DNA of 64,000 nucleotides, taken from positions 62,001-126,000 of the forward strand of contig CAYXBQ010000001.1 of assembly GCA_964463375.1 (NCBI GenBank), read 5' to 3'. The stretch is from UMGS1696 sp964463375 (GTDB lineage: Bacteria; Bacillota; Clostridia; Oscillospirales; CAG-272). Positions 51,333 to 60,781 of this stretch are shown one piece after another. A model generated the notes under the pieces. The model was not told the DNA's origin. It saw only the letters and a list, made by a program, of their open reading frames with translations, and ran no database searches. The position numbers and the translations under genes were made by a program. How positions within the stretch are numbered: position 1 is the stretch's first letter; every line of letters starts with the position of its first letter.

Positions 51333-52586
51333 ATGGAAAATTCGTTTTTTGTAGATTCGCAGTTTCTCGCACCGGAAGCACTGGCGAAAAAGCATCGTTT
51401 GGAGACGGATCCGGCTGCTCGGACAGATCCTATGGCGTATCTGCCGGATATGGAGGTCATTCAGTCCGATGTGTGTCGGCAGGTCATAGAACAGGTACAC
51501 AGCTACGATCCGATGCATTATACGGAAAAGGATGTACGCACGGCTTTGGCGCATGACACCTGTACCATCGAGGACTGCAAGGCACTGCTCTCCCCGGCGG
51601 CTGAACCGTTTTTGGAACAGATGGCACAGCGGGCCCGGATGGAGACTTGTCGGCATTTTGGCAACACGGTATATATGTTCACGCCGCTGTACATTGCCAA
51701 CTACTGTGAGAATTACTGTGTGTACTGCGGTTTCAACTGCTACAACCACATCCATCGCATGAAGCTGGATATGGCGCAGATCGAGAAGGAAATGCAGATC
51801 ATTGCTGCTTCCGGTATGGAGGAGATCTTGCTGCTCACCGGGGAGAGCCGTGGACAAAGTCCTGTGGAATACATTGGTGCGGCCTGCAAGCTGGCGCGGA
51901 AATATTTCCGCATGGTGGGGCTGGAGATCTATCCGGTCAACACGGACGAATATCGGTATCTACACGAATGCGGGGCGGATTATGTGACGGTATTTCAGGA
52001 GACATACGATATAGCGAAATACGAGCAGCTGCATCTATCGGGACACAAGCGGGTCTGGCCCTATCGATTCGATGCGCAGGAACGGGCACTGCGAGGGGGT
52101 ATGCGTGGGGTGGCCTTTTCTGCTCTGCTGGGGCTGGCAGACTTTCGCCGGGATGCGCTGGCCAGTGTACTGCACGTGTATTATTTACAGCGGAAATATC
52201 CCCATGCGGAAATGAGCCTGTCTTGTCCACGGCTGCGCCCGATCCTCAACAATGGGGGGATCCGGCCCTTGGATGTACAGGAAACGCAGCTTTGCCAGAT
52301 CCTTTGTGCGTACCGCATCTTCCTGCCTTTTGTGGGGATCACGGTTTCCTCACGGGAAAGTGCAGCCTTCCGCAATGGGATCGTAAAGATCGCGGCTACA
52401 AAGGTCTCTGCCGGTGTATCTACAGGGATCGGGGACCATGACAGCAAGTACAACGGTACGGCGGCAGAAGAACAGCGGGGGGACGAGCAGTTTGAGATCA
52501 ACGATGGCCGCAGTTTGGAACGGATGTATCGAGATATGGCCGGTGCGGGGTTGCAACCGGTTTTGAATGACTATTTATATGTGTGA
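51333..52586 (+). CDS. thiH: 2-iminoacetate synthase ThiH
   Basis: A 417-residue radical SAM tyrosine lyase producing dehydroglycine for ThiG. The radical SAM motif is CENYCVYCGF; ETYDIAKYEQLHLSGHK and the C-terminal biotin/thiamin-synthesis-associated domain (FRNGIVKIAATKVSAGVSTG) follow. Its use instead of the oxidase ThiO fits an anaerobic life. GAGGTGG precedes the start. Confidence 0.96.
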   Translation: MENSFFVDSQFLAPEALAKKHRLETDPAARTDPMAYLPDMEVIQSDVCRQVIEQVHSYDPMHYTEKDVRTALAHDTCTIEDCKALLSPAAEPFLEQMAQRARMETCRHFGNTVYMFTPLYIANYCENYCVYCGFNCYNHIHRMKLDMAQIEKEMQIIAASGMEEILLLTGESRGQSPVEYIGAACKLARKYFRMVGLEIYPVNTDEYRYLHECGADYVTVFQETYDIAKYEQLHLSGHKRVWPYRFDAQERALRGGMRGVAFSALLGLADFRRDALASVLHVYYLQRKYPHAEMSLSCPRLRPILNNGGIRPLDVQETQLCQILCAYRIFLPFVGITVSSRESAAFRNGIVKIAATKVSAGVSTGIGDHDSKYNGTAAEEQRGDEQFEINDGRSLERMYRDMAGAGLQPVLNDYLYV

Positions 52587-52594
52587 GGTGTACC

Positions 52595-53248
52595 ATGCGA
52601 AAATTGGATACGCGTTTGTATTTTATCACAGACAGTACGAACTACACGGAGTCAGAGTTTCTCATGCGGGTGGAAGCGGCTCTGCAAGGTGGGGTCACAC
52701 TGCTACAGCTGCGGGAGAAAAACCGCACCACACGGGAGTATATCGCCCTTGCCCAAAAGGTACACGACATTGCTTTGCGGTATCATGTGCCGCTGGTCAT
52801 CGATGATCGAGTGGATGTGGCGCTGGCGGTGGATGCCGAAGGGGTCCATGTGGGGGCGGAAGATATGCCTGTGGCGATGGCACGGAAGCTGATGGGAGCA
52901 GATAAGATCGTTGGTGCGACGGCGAAAACGGTTCCGTGGGCTTTGGATGTATATGCACAGGGGGCAGACTATCTGGGCGTGGGTGCGATCTTCCCTACAA
53001 CGACAAAAGTAAAAACTGTGTTGACCTCCACCGATACGCTGCGGGATATTTGCCATGCTGTGCCCATTCCGGTCAATGCCATCGGCGGGCTCAATCCAAG
53101 CAACATAGATGTACTTGCTGGGATCCCGATCGCTGGGCTCTGTGTGGTCTCTGCCATTATGAAAGCGGCGGATCCCAAGTGGGCGGCTGAAGCCTTGTGG
53201 GACAGATCGGTGGCACTCGGGATATGCAGAGAGGAGCGGGAAATATGA
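52595..53248 (+). CDS. thiE: Thiamin phosphate synthase ThiE
   Basis: A 217-residue TIM-barrel enzyme coupling HMP-pyrophosphate and thiazole phosphate to thiamin phosphate. It shows LYFITDST, LLQLREK, IDDRVDVALAVDAEGVHVG, GAIFPTTTK and AIGGLNPSNI. ATG 52595 is used (GAGGTG just upstream) rather than the GTG overlapping the thiH stop. Its stop overlaps the thiD start by 4 nt. Confidence 0.95.
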   Translation: MRKLDTRLYFITDSTNYTESEFLMRVEAALQGGVTLLQLREKNRTTREYIALAQKVHDIALRYHVPLVIDDRVDVALAVDAEGVHVGAEDMPVAMARKLMGADKIVGATAKTVPWALDVYAQGADYLGVGAIFPTTTKVKTVLTSTDTLRDICHAVPIPVNAIGGLNPSNIDVLAGIPIAGLCVVSAIMKAADPKWAAEALWDRSVALGICREEREI

Positions 53249-54042
53249 AAACGGTATTATCCATTGCGGGAACAGATCCTACCGGTGGGGCTGGGATGCA
53301 AGCGGACATCAAAACCATGACCATGAATGGGGTATACGCCATGGGGGCAGTCACGGCTTTGGTGGCGCAAAACACCACAGGGGTGCGATGCATACAGGAA
53401 TCCACGCCGGCATTTTTGGGCGAACAGCTGGATGCGGTGTTTACCGATATTTTTCCCGATGCGGTAAAGATCGGTATGGTATCGTCCACGGCGCTGATCC
53501 GTGTGATCGCAGAACGGCTCCGGTACTATGGGGCCAAGAATGTGGTGGTCGATCCGGTGATGGTGGCAACAGCGGGGTCTGCGCTTCTACAGGACGATGC
53601 GGTACAGGCCATGGTGGAGGAGCTGCTGCCGCTGGCTGTGGTGGTCACGCCTAACATTCCGGAGGCTGCGGTTTTATCCGGTATGACCATCCAAGGGCCA
53701 GCGGATATGCAGGCAGCGGCAAAGCAGATAGGAGACACCCGGGGTTGTGCTGTGCTGCTCAAGGGGGGACACTGCATAAACGATGCGAATGATCTGTTGT
53801 ATATGGACGGGACGTTCACCTGGTTTGCGGGAAAGCGGATACACAATCCCAATACCCATGGCACTGGGTGTACGCTGTCTTCGGCGATCGCTGCCAATTT
53901 GGCAAAGGGATATTCGCTTGCTACGGCTGTACAGCGGGCCAAAGACTATATTTCCGGGGCGTTGTCTGCTATGCTGGATCTGGGAAAAGGTGCGGGACCT
54001 ATGATGCATAATTTCGATTTACAGGGAGAATTTGCCAAATGA
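53245..54042 (+). CDS. thiD: HMP/HMP-phosphate kinase ThiD
   Basis: A 265-residue ribokinase-fold kinase that phosphorylates hydroxymethylpyrimidine twice. IAGTDPTGGAGMQADIKTM at the N-terminus, VVDPVMVATAGS mid-protein and the anion-hole motif THGTGCTLSSAIAANLA are present. It is coupled to thiE and to tenA by 4-nt overlaps at both ends. Confidence 0.95.
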   Translation: MKTVLSIAGTDPTGGAGMQADIKTMTMNGVYAMGAVTALVAQNTTGVRCIQESTPAFLGEQLDAVFTDIFPDAVKIGMVSSTALIRVIAERLRYYGAKNVVVDPVMVATAGSALLQDDAVQAMVEELLPLAVVVTPNIPEAAVLSGMTIQGPADMQAAAKQIGDTRGCAVLLKGGHCINDANDLLYMDGTFTWFAGKRIHNPNTHGTGCTLSSAIAANLAKGYSLATAVQRAKDYISGALSAMLDLGKGAGPMMHNFDLQGEFAK

Positions 54043-54698
54043 AAACGACAGAAAAACTGCTTGCGGCTACCCGGGAGATATGGGCAACCTATCCTGTACA
54101 TCCCTTTGTTTTGGGGATACAGAACGGGACGCTGAACAAAGAGAAATTCCGGTATTATATCATGCAGGACTACCTCTATTTGCGAGACTATGCAAAGGTA
54201 TTTGCCATTGGTGTTGCAAAAGCGAAGAGTGTGGAGACGGCCCGGTTGTTTGCCGGATACATAGCGGTCATGAATGGGGAGATGGACATACACGGTGGCT
54301 ACATGGGGCGGTTTGGTGTTACGCAGGCAGAGATCGAGCAGATGCAGCCGTCGCCGGACAATCTGTCCTACACTTCCTATATGCTGCGTGTGGCCTATGA
54401 AGAAGGAGAAGCGGAGATCTTGACGGCGATTTTATCTTGTGCGTACAGCTATGAATGGATCGCAAAGAGGATCGTGGAACAGACACCGGATTCTATACAT
54501 GACAATCTGTATGGAGACTGGATCCAGGGGTATGCGTCTGCGTCCTATGCTGCCGGGAATGTAGTTTTGCTGGTCACGCTGGATGCTTTGACCGCATCGT
54601 ACAGCGACAGGCAAATACAGCACCTCATCGATATTTTTGTGGCCTGCTCCCGGTATGAGCTGGCGTTTTGGCAGATGGCTTGGGATATGCAAAAATAA
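54039..54698 (+). CDS. tenA: Thiaminase II / aminopyrimidine hydrolase TenA
   Basis: A 219-residue all-helical TenA that salvages HMP from degraded thiamin (aminopyrimidine hydrolysis). Conserved parts are HPFVLGIQNGTLNKEKFRYY, the active-site Cys in AILSCAYSYEWI and the Glu in YELAFWQMAW. It is the last gene of the thi operon. With thiD and thiE it gives a salvage branch; thiC is not in the window, so HMP synthesis is elsewhere or absent. Confidence 0.93.
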   Translation: MKTTEKLLAATREIWATYPVHPFVLGIQNGTLNKEKFRYYIMQDYLYLRDYAKVFAIGVAKAKSVETARLFAGYIAVMNGEMDIHGGYMGRFGVTQAEIEQMQPSPDNLSYTSYMLRVAYEEGEAEILTAILSCAYSYEWIAKRIVEQTPDSIHDNLYGDWIQGYASASYAAGNVVLLVTLDALTASYSDRQIQHLIDIFVACSRYELAFWQMAWDMQK

Positions 54699-54702
54699 AA
54701 AC

Positions 54703-54744
54703 AATACGGGAACGGTAGCTCTTTTGGAATGCCGCTCCCGTATT
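54703..54744. terminator. Bidirectional terminator after tenA and ptsI
   Basis: AATACGGG and CCCGTATT outer arms with CGG/CCG inner pairing, followed by TTTT; shared by the converging genes. Confidence 0.82.
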
Positions 54745-54754
54745 TTGCTGTGGA

Positions 54755-56407
54755 TCATAGATGGCTGCTGTCCAGGTAGGCTTGCACCTTGGCACGTACG
54801 GATAGCACCTGACCGGGGCTGACCGAAAGCTTGTCGATGCCCTCCTGCACCCAAAAGGGGATCATAGACGTTTCCCCTGCCAGCTCGCCGCAGATGCTGA
54901 CGGGGATACCGGCTTTATGGGCGGCTGTGGCTGTGATGTGGAGCAGCGTTTTGACGCTGTCCGGTACCGTTTCGGTCAGGTGGGCTACGGATGGGTTTTC
55001 TCGATCGGCGGCCATGGTGTATTGGATCAGGTCGTTGGTGCCGATGCTGAAGAAGGCTGCCATTTTTGCCAGTTCTTCGGCGCATACGGCGGCTGAGGGG
55101 GTCTCGATCATGATGCCGATGGGCATGGTGGGGTCGTGGGGGATGCCTTCGGCTTGCAGGCTTTCTCGGACCTTGGCGGCGATGTTTTGTACCTCCTCCA
55201 GCTCCGACGGCAGTGTGAGCATGGGGATCATGGTGCTGAGTTTGCCGTGGGTGGCTGCACGATACAGGGCTCGCAGCTGGGTGGTGAGCAGGTCTGGGCA
55301 GCACAGGCTGATCCGCACGGCTCTTAGACCTAAGGCGGGGTTTTCCTCCGCTTGCCACATAGGCAGTCTGTCTGCCAGCCACGGGATCTTTTTGTCGGCA
55401 CCGGCATCCAGAGTGCGGATCACCACTTCTTTGTCCGGCATGGCGGCAAGCAGGTCCTTGTACAGGGCATACTGTTCGTCCTCCGTGGGACAGCGGTCGG
55501 TGCGCATGAACAAAAATTCGCTGCGGAACAGGCCGATCCCTTCTGCGTCCTCTCCGACGGCGGTTCGTACATCGGCCAGGCTGCCTCCATTGGCGCAGAT
55601 CCGGATGGGGTGTCCATCGGCACGGCGGCAGGTGTGGCCTCGCATGGCGGTGTGTGCCGCTTTGGTTTTTGCGGTGGCTGCGGCATAGGCATCGTATTGC
55701 TGTCGGAGGGCTTCGGTGGGGGAGAGGTACAGGGTGCCGGTTTCGCCGTGGAGGATACAGGGGGTTCCTTGGATGTGGGGTGGCAGGGGGCCGGTGGCGG
55801 TGATGGCAGGGATACCTAAGGTGCGGGCTAAGATGGCGGCGTGGGAATTGGCGGCACCTTGTTCGGTGACGATGCCCAACACCTTTTGGGTATCCAGAGA
55901 CAGGGTTTCGGTGGGACTGAGCTCTCTGGCGACGATGATCACGCCACTGGGCATGGGAACGTGTGTGTCAGTGGCATGGGTCAGCAGGCGGCAGAGGCGG
56001 TCGGTGATGCTGCGGATGTCGGCCTCTCGGGCTTGCAGATAGGGGTCATCCATAGCGGAAAACTGTTTGGCCAGCCTATCGCCTGTGGTTCGCACGGCAT
56101 CGTGGGCGGAGCAGCCGGCGGCTATGCTTTGCTCGATGGGATGGGTGAAGTCCTCGTCCTCCAGCATTAGGCGGTGGGTGGTGAAGATCTCCGCTTCGGC
56201 TTCCCCTACGGTGGCACGGGCTTTGGCGATGAGGGCACGCAGCTCGTCGTGGAGGCTTTGGCAGGCGGTACGGAAGCGGTTTTGTTCTACGTCCGGAGTG
56301 CCCTTTTCCGGTGGCTGGGTGTATTCTGGGGTGTGGGTGCGGATGTCGTGGATCGTGCCTTTGGCCATGCCGGCACTGACCCCTTTGCCTTGTATGGATT
56401 TCATCAT
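54755..56407 (-). CDS. ptsI: PTS enzyme I (phosphoenolpyruvate-protein phosphotransferase)
   Basis: A 550-residue enzyme I that passes phosphate from PEP to HPr. It has the HPr-binding helical part (HRLMLEDEDF), the phospho-histidine site with TEQGAANSHAAILARTLG, the PEP-binding TIM barrel (GIGLFRSEFLFM, PIGIMIETPSA, SIGTNDLIQYTMAADR) and the catalytic Cys in SICGELAG. It is slightly shorter than usual (~570). It follows ptsH by 11 nt on the same strand. No sugar-specific EII is in the window. Confidence 0.95.
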   Translation of the reverse strand: MMKSIQGKGVSAGMAKGTIHDIRTHTPEYTQPPEKGTPDVEQNRFRTACQSLHDELRALIAKARATVGEAEAEIFTTHRLMLEDEDFTHPIEQSIAAGCSAHDAVRTTGDRLAKQFSAMDDPYLQAREADIRSITDRLCRLLTHATDTHVPMPSGVIIVARELSPTETLSLDTQKVLGIVTEQGAANSHAAILARTLGIPAITATGPLPPHIQGTPCILHGETGTLYLSPTEALRQQYDAYAAATAKTKAAHTAMRGHTCRRADGHPIRICANGGSLADVRTAVGEDAEGIGLFRSEFLFMRTDRCPTEDEQYALYKDLLAAMPDKEVVIRTLDAGADKKIPWLADRLPMWQAEENPALGLRAVRISLCCPDLLTTQLRALYRAATHGKLSTMIPMLTLPSELEEVQNIAAKVRESLQAEGIPHDPTMPIGIMIETPSAAVCAEELAKMAAFFSIGTNDLIQYTMAADRENPSVAHLTETVPDSVKTLLHITATAAHKAGIPVSICGELAGETSMIPFWVQEGIDKLSVSPGQVLSVRAKVQAYLDSSHL

Positions 56408-56418
56408 GGATTCCCCTC

Positions 56419-56685
56419 CTACAGTCCGGCTTCCCGCAGCAGGCTTTCCAGGGAGCGCAGTGCTTCTGCGGCATCCTCGCCCTCGGCCTCGATATGGATG
56501 GTGTCTCCCTTTTTGGCACCCAGTCCCATGACGGCAAACAGTCTTTTTGCATCTGCCGATCGGTCGGTGACGGGCAGGAGAATGCGCAGGTCGGCTTTGT
56601 ATTTTTTGGCTTCGGCGACGATCTTACCGGCGGGACGGGCGTGGATGCCGTTTTCGTCTGTGATGGTATATGCGATGCGTTGCAT
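56419..56685 (-). CDS. ptsH: HPr phosphocarrier protein, without the regulatory serine
   Basis: An 88-residue HPr with the phospho-histidine in GIHARPA (His15). At the usual Ser46 site, where Gram-positive HPr reads KSIMGVMSLG, this protein reads KRLFAVMGLG, so Ser46 is Arg. ATP-dependent phosphorylation by HPr kinase, and with it CcpA-type catabolite control through this protein, should therefore be impossible. Either a second HPr/Crh exists elsewhere, or the organism does not use this control. GGAGG precedes the start; ptsI follows. Confidence 0.93.
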   Translation of the reverse strand: MQRIAYTITDENGIHARPAGKIVAEAKKYKADLRILLPVTDRSADAKRLFAVMGLGAKKGDTIHIEAEGEDAAEALRSLESLLREAGL

Positions 56686-56821
56686 AGGATCCTCCGTTTT
56701 TTGTTTTGTCTACAGGGTATTGTTGGTCTTTTGGCGTGGATTCATACAGGGAACGATAAAAAATACACCGACGATAACATCGCCAGCGAAAAAAACGCTG
56801 ACGAAAAATGAGAAATGGCTC

Positions 56822-56850
56822 TTGCATTTTCTATAGGGTTGTGGTATAAT
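56822..56850 (+). promoter_or_regulatory. Promoter of pheST
   Basis: TTGCAT (56822-56827), 17-bp spacer ending in TGG, TATAAT (56845-56850). The 135 bases between this and ptsH show no clear ptsH promoter; they include a GCCAGCG/CGCTGAC-type hairpin near 56784-56803. Confidence 0.87.
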
Positions 56851-56856
56851 AAGGGT

Positions 56857-57119
56857 AATTACTCATACCCATAGTATGAAAAGCTGAGAAGAAGCAGCCG
56901 ATCCGATCGGAACCTGCACCAAGAGAATGGCGGCCATGGGCTGAAAGCTACCATAACAGGGATCGTATTTGGCATTTCACTTTGGAGCTGGGCGTTTTTT
57001 GCCCCGGTCGGTCCGTTATCCCGCCAGAGTGCCGGTTTTTTCTGCCGGAATTTGGGTGGTACCACGGAGCGTTTGTTTGCCTCGTCCCTTTTTGTATGGG
57101 ATGGGGATTTTTATTTTTC
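56857..57119 (+). ncRNA. T-box leader of pheS-pheT
   Basis: The leader has stem I with the conserved AAGAGAATGGCGG and GGGCTGAAAGC, a likely UUC (Phe) specifier at 56976-56978 followed by A, and the T-box TTTGGGTGGTACCACGG (57051-57067). The terminator pairs CCTCGTCCC (57080-57088) with GGGATGGGG (57098-57106) before a long T-run (57108-57119). Uncharged tRNA-Phe would turn the genes on. Confidence 0.94.
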
Positions 57120-57160
57120 TTCGCATGAAAAAACTAATTTTATTATAAGGATCAACTATC

Positions 57161-58174
57161 ATGAAAGAAACACTTCTCAAAATCAAATCAGAAGCCATTG
57201 CTGCACTGGAACAAGCCGATGCAGACATTGAAGCCCTGCGGATCAAGTACCTGGGCAAGAAGGGGGAGCTGACGGCTGTGCTGCGTGGCATGGGCAAGCT
57301 CTCTGCCGAAGAAAGACCGGTGATCGGACAGCTTGCCAACGATATTCGTGCCGAGATCGAGGCGGAGATCGAAAAGCAGTCTGTGGCACTGAAGGCGGCT
57401 GCGCTGGATGCCAAGCTGAAGGCAGAAAAGCTGGACGTGACCATTCCCGGTACCAAGACACCGGTGGGCAAGCCTCATCCGCTGGCCATGGTGCAGAGAC
57501 AGCTGGAAGAAATTTTCCTGGGCATGGGCTATTCCATCGCAGAAGGGCCGGAGGTGGAATATGACTACTACAACTTCCAGGCGCTGAACATCCCGCCGGA
57601 TCATCCTGCCAGAGACACCCAGGACACCTTCTATATCACCGAAAACATTCTGCTGCGTTCCCAGACCTCTCCGGTGCAGGCCAGAGTGATGGAAAAGCAG
57701 AAGCCGCCGATCAAGATCATCTCTCCCGGTCGTGTATATCGTTCCGACGCTGTGGACGCTACCCACTCTCCCCTGTTCCACCAGTGCGAAGGTCTGGTGG
57801 TAGACAAGGGCATCACCATGGGTGACCTGAAGGGTACGCTGGAAATGTTTGCCCAGACCATGTTCGGTGCGGACACCCGGATCCGGTTCCGTCCCCACCA
57901 CTTCCCTTTCACGGAGCCTTCCGCTGAGGTGGATGTATCCTGCTTCGCTTGTGGTGGCAAGGGCTGCCGTCTGTGCAAGGGCGAAGGCTGGATCGAGATC
58001 TTAGGTGCCGGTATGGTACATCCCAACGTACTGCGGATGTGCGGCATTGACCCGGAGGTATATTCCGGTTTCGCATTCGGTCTGGGGATCGAGCGGATCG
58101 TTATGCTGAAGTACCACATCGATGATATGCGCCATCTGTACGAAAACGATGTGCGATTCCTGCACCAGTTCTGA
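57161..58174 (+). CDS. pheS: Phenylalanyl-tRNA synthetase alpha subunit
   Basis: A 337-residue class II catalytic subunit. An N-terminal coiled coil (residues 1-85) binds tRNA; the catalytic part has HPLAMVQRQLEEIFLGMGY, motif 2 (PGRVYRSDAVDATHSPLFHQ), the RFRPHHFPFTEPSAEVDV block and motif 3 (FAFGLGIERIVMLKYHI). CFACGGKGCRLC gives a Cys-rich loop seen in Firmicutes PheS. Heterotetramer with PheT, encoded 67 nt downstream. Confidence 0.97.
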   Translation: MKETLLKIKSEAIAALEQADADIEALRIKYLGKKGELTAVLRGMGKLSAEERPVIGQLANDIRAEIEAEIEKQSVALKAAALDAKLKAEKLDVTIPGTKTPVGKPHPLAMVQRQLEEIFLGMGYSIAEGPEVEYDYYNFQALNIPPDHPARDTQDTFYITENILLRSQTSPVQARVMEKQKPPIKIISPGRVYRSDAVDATHSPLFHQCEGLVVDKGITMGDLKGTLEMFAQTMFGADTRIRFRPHHFPFTEPSAEVDVSCFACGGKGCRLCKGEGWIEILGAGMVHPNVLRMCGIDPEVYSGFAFGLGIERIVMLKYHIDDMRHLYENDVRFLHQF

Positions 58175-58241
58175 GTTTGAATTGTATCTATTTCTATATA
58201 AAGAATATTGCGCCGCGCTGTGACGGCAGAATGAGGTAATT

Positions 58242-60668
58242 ATGCAGCTTTCCATGAAATGGCTGGCAGACTATACGGATGTCAGTGATATTAGTATTAA
58301 AGACTATTGCGATAAAATGACCATGACCGGCTCTAAGGTGGAGACCTATGAGGTGCTGGCAGAGGACATCACCAAGGTGGTCGTGGGCAAGATCTTGTCT
58401 GTGGTTCCCCATGGCAACTCGGATCATCTGGTGATCTGCCAGGTGGACATTGGTGCCGCTGAGCCGGTACAGATCGTGACCGGGGCAAACAATGTATTTG
58501 CCGGGGCTGTGGTGCCGGTGGCTACCGATGGGTCTACCCTGCCCGGTGGCGTGAAAATCAAGAAGGGCAAGCTGAGAGGCGAGGTTTCCTGCGGGATGCT
58601 GTGCTCCATTGGCGAACTGGGACTGACCACCCACGATATGCCCGGTGCCATCGAAGACGGGATCCTGATCCTGAACGATGTGGGTCTGGCAGATGCGACT
58701 ATTGGGCAGGACATCCGGGAGGCTCTGGAGCTGGCAGACACTTCTGTGGAATTCGAGATCACTTCCAACCGTCCCGACTGTCTGTCTGTGATCGGGCTGG
58801 CACGAGAGACGGCTGTGTCCTTTGGCAGAGAGTTGAAGCTGACCGCACCGGTGGCTCCTGCGCTGCGGAACGATGGGGACACCATTGACAAGTATCTGTC
58901 TGTGGATGTGCAGAACAACACGCTGTGTACCCGGTACTCGGCCCGTGTGGTAAAGAACGTGAAGATCGCGCCCTCTCCCCTGTGGCTGCGGATGCGTCTG
59001 CGTGCTTCCGGTGTGCGTCCCATCAACAACATCGTGGACATCACCAACTATGTGATGCTGGAATACGGCCAGCCCATGCACGCCTTTGACTACAAGTGTC
59101 TGGACGGCTCCCACATCATTGTACGGAATGCAGCGGAAGGGGAAAAGTTTGTTTCGCTGGACAACGAAGAACACATTTTGGATGCCGCTTCTCTGGTGAT
59201 CGCCGATGAAAAGAAGGCTGTGGCACTGGCCGGGGTCATGGGTGGTCTGAACAGTGAGATCACGGACGACACCACTACGGTCGTGTTTGAATCCGCTATG
59301 TTCCATCCGGGCAATGTGCGTGTGACGGCCAAGAAGCAGGGTATGCGGACGGAATCCTCTGCCCGGTTTGAAAAGGGGCTGGACAGCGAAAACACCATGC
59401 CGGCACTGGATCGGGCTTGCGAGCTGGTGACGCTGCTGTGCGCCGGGGAGATTGTGGACGGCACCATCGATGTATATCCCGTGAAGAAGGTTCCCTTCAC
59501 CATGCCGCTGGATGCCGACAAGATCAACGAATTCTTAGGCGTAGAGCTGACCAGAGAATATATGGCTGACATTTTCCGTTCTCTGGACTTCGGTGTGTCG
59601 GACGACAATGCTACGCTGACGGTACCTACCTACCGGGACGACGTGCGCTGCATGAACGACCTGGCAGAAGAAGTGCTGCGGATGTATGGCTACGACAAGA
59701 TCACCTCTACCCTGTCCTCCAAGGCTACGCCTACCAATGGGGCACGGACAGAGCGGCAGAGTTTTGATATGAAGCTGCACGATATGCTGTGTGGCATGGG
59801 GCTGGACGAGATCGAGACCTTCTCCTTCATCAGTCCTTCCTGGTACGGCAAGATCCGGCTGGCTGCGGATGATGTACGCCGGAATTCTGTGGTGATCTCC
59901 AATCCGCTGGGGGAAGACACCTCTGTGATGCGCACCACCATTCTGCCCTCTCTGCTGAAGGTGCTCTCGGACAATGCGGCTGTGAAGAACAAGGATGTTG
60001 CGCTCTTTGAAATGGGCAAGGTATATCTGCCTACCACGGCTGGGGAGCTACCCGAGGAGCCGGGGCATCTGGCCATTGGGTTCTATGCCGGGGACGACAA
60101 GAAGGGCGACGGCTTCTATCGGCTGAAGGGGATCCTGGAAGCAATCTTGTACATTGCCGGGATCGAAAATGCGGACTTTGCTGCCTGCACCACGGAGCCT
60201 ACCTTCCATCCGGGCCGTTGCGCTACCTTGACCGTGGGGGACAAGCTGGTGGCTACCTTTGGGCAGATCCATCCGGCTACGGCGGACAACTACAACTTCA
60301 ATGTGCCGGTATATGTTTGCGAACTGGATATGGAAGCGCTGTATGCAGCTCGTCGGCTGATGATGGATTACAAGCCGCTGCCGAAGCATCCTGCACTGGA
60401 AAGAGACTTCTCCTTCGTTTGCGAGGAAGACACGCCTGCCGGGCTCATCTCCAAGGAGATCCGGGAGATCGGTGGCAAGGTGGTAGAAGCGGCTGAGCTG
60501 TTCGACATTTACAGAGGACCGCAGGTCGGTGCGAACAAGAAGAGTGTATCCTATGCGGTACAGCTGCGTGCGGACGACCACACCATGACCGACGAGGAAG
60601 CCGATGCAACGGTGCAGAAGATCCTTGCCGGGCTGGCTGACAAGCATGGTATCACCCTGCGGCAGTAA
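58242..60668 (+). CDS. pheT: Phenylalanyl-tRNA synthetase beta subunit
   Basis: An 808-residue beta subunit of normal length. Domains in order are an N-terminal tRNA-binding EMAP-like domain (residues ~40-155, HGNSDHLVICQVDIG), B3/B4 editing domain (~210-390), B5 DNA-binding-like domain (~400-470, LGVELTREYMADIFRSLDFG), the catalytic-like core and the C-terminal ferredoxin-fold anticodon-binding domain (~715-808, LPKHPALERDFSFV). GAGGT precedes the start. Confidence 0.97.
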   Translation: MQLSMKWLADYTDVSDISIKDYCDKMTMTGSKVETYEVLAEDITKVVVGKILSVVPHGNSDHLVICQVDIGAAEPVQIVTGANNVFAGAVVPVATDGSTLPGGVKIKKGKLRGEVSCGMLCSIGELGLTTHDMPGAIEDGILILNDVGLADATIGQDIREALELADTSVEFEITSNRPDCLSVIGLARETAVSFGRELKLTAPVAPALRNDGDTIDKYLSVDVQNNTLCTRYSARVVKNVKIAPSPLWLRMRLRASGVRPINNIVDITNYVMLEYGQPMHAFDYKCLDGSHIIVRNAAEGEKFVSLDNEEHILDAASLVIADEKKAVALAGVMGGLNSEITDDTTTVVFESAMFHPGNVRVTAKKQGMRTESSARFEKGLDSENTMPALDRACELVTLLCAGEIVDGTIDVYPVKKVPFTMPLDADKINEFLGVELTREYMADIFRSLDFGVSDDNATLTVPTYRDDVRCMNDLAEEVLRMYGYDKITSTLSSKATPTNGARTERQSFDMKLHDMLCGMGLDEIETFSFISPSWYGKIRLAADDVRRNSVVISNPLGEDTSVMRTTILPSLLKVLSDNAAVKNKDVALFEMGKVYLPTTAGELPEEPGHLAIGFYAGDDKKGDGFYRLKGILEAILYIAGIENADFAACTTEPTFHPGRCATLTVGDKLVATFGQIHPATADNYNFNVPVYVCELDMEALYAARRLMMDYKPLPKHPALERDFSFVCEEDTPAGLISKEIREIGGKVVEAAELFDIYRGPQVGANKKSVSYAVQLRADDHTMTDEEADATVQKILAGLADKHGITLRQ

Positions 60669-60781
60669 TATAATTTGCTTTATGCGCACGATCTTGTGTG
60701 CAAAATGGGATTCCGGGGAGGACGCTTGTCTTTTCCCGGTTTGCCTGTTTTGGGAAATCATTTCTTTTAGGAGGTATAACG

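Noticed and set aside
49722..54698. Incomplete thiamin pathway as evidence of decay
   Set aside because: All seven genes are intact; thiC, thiL and others are commonly encoded elsewhere, so absence from the window means little.
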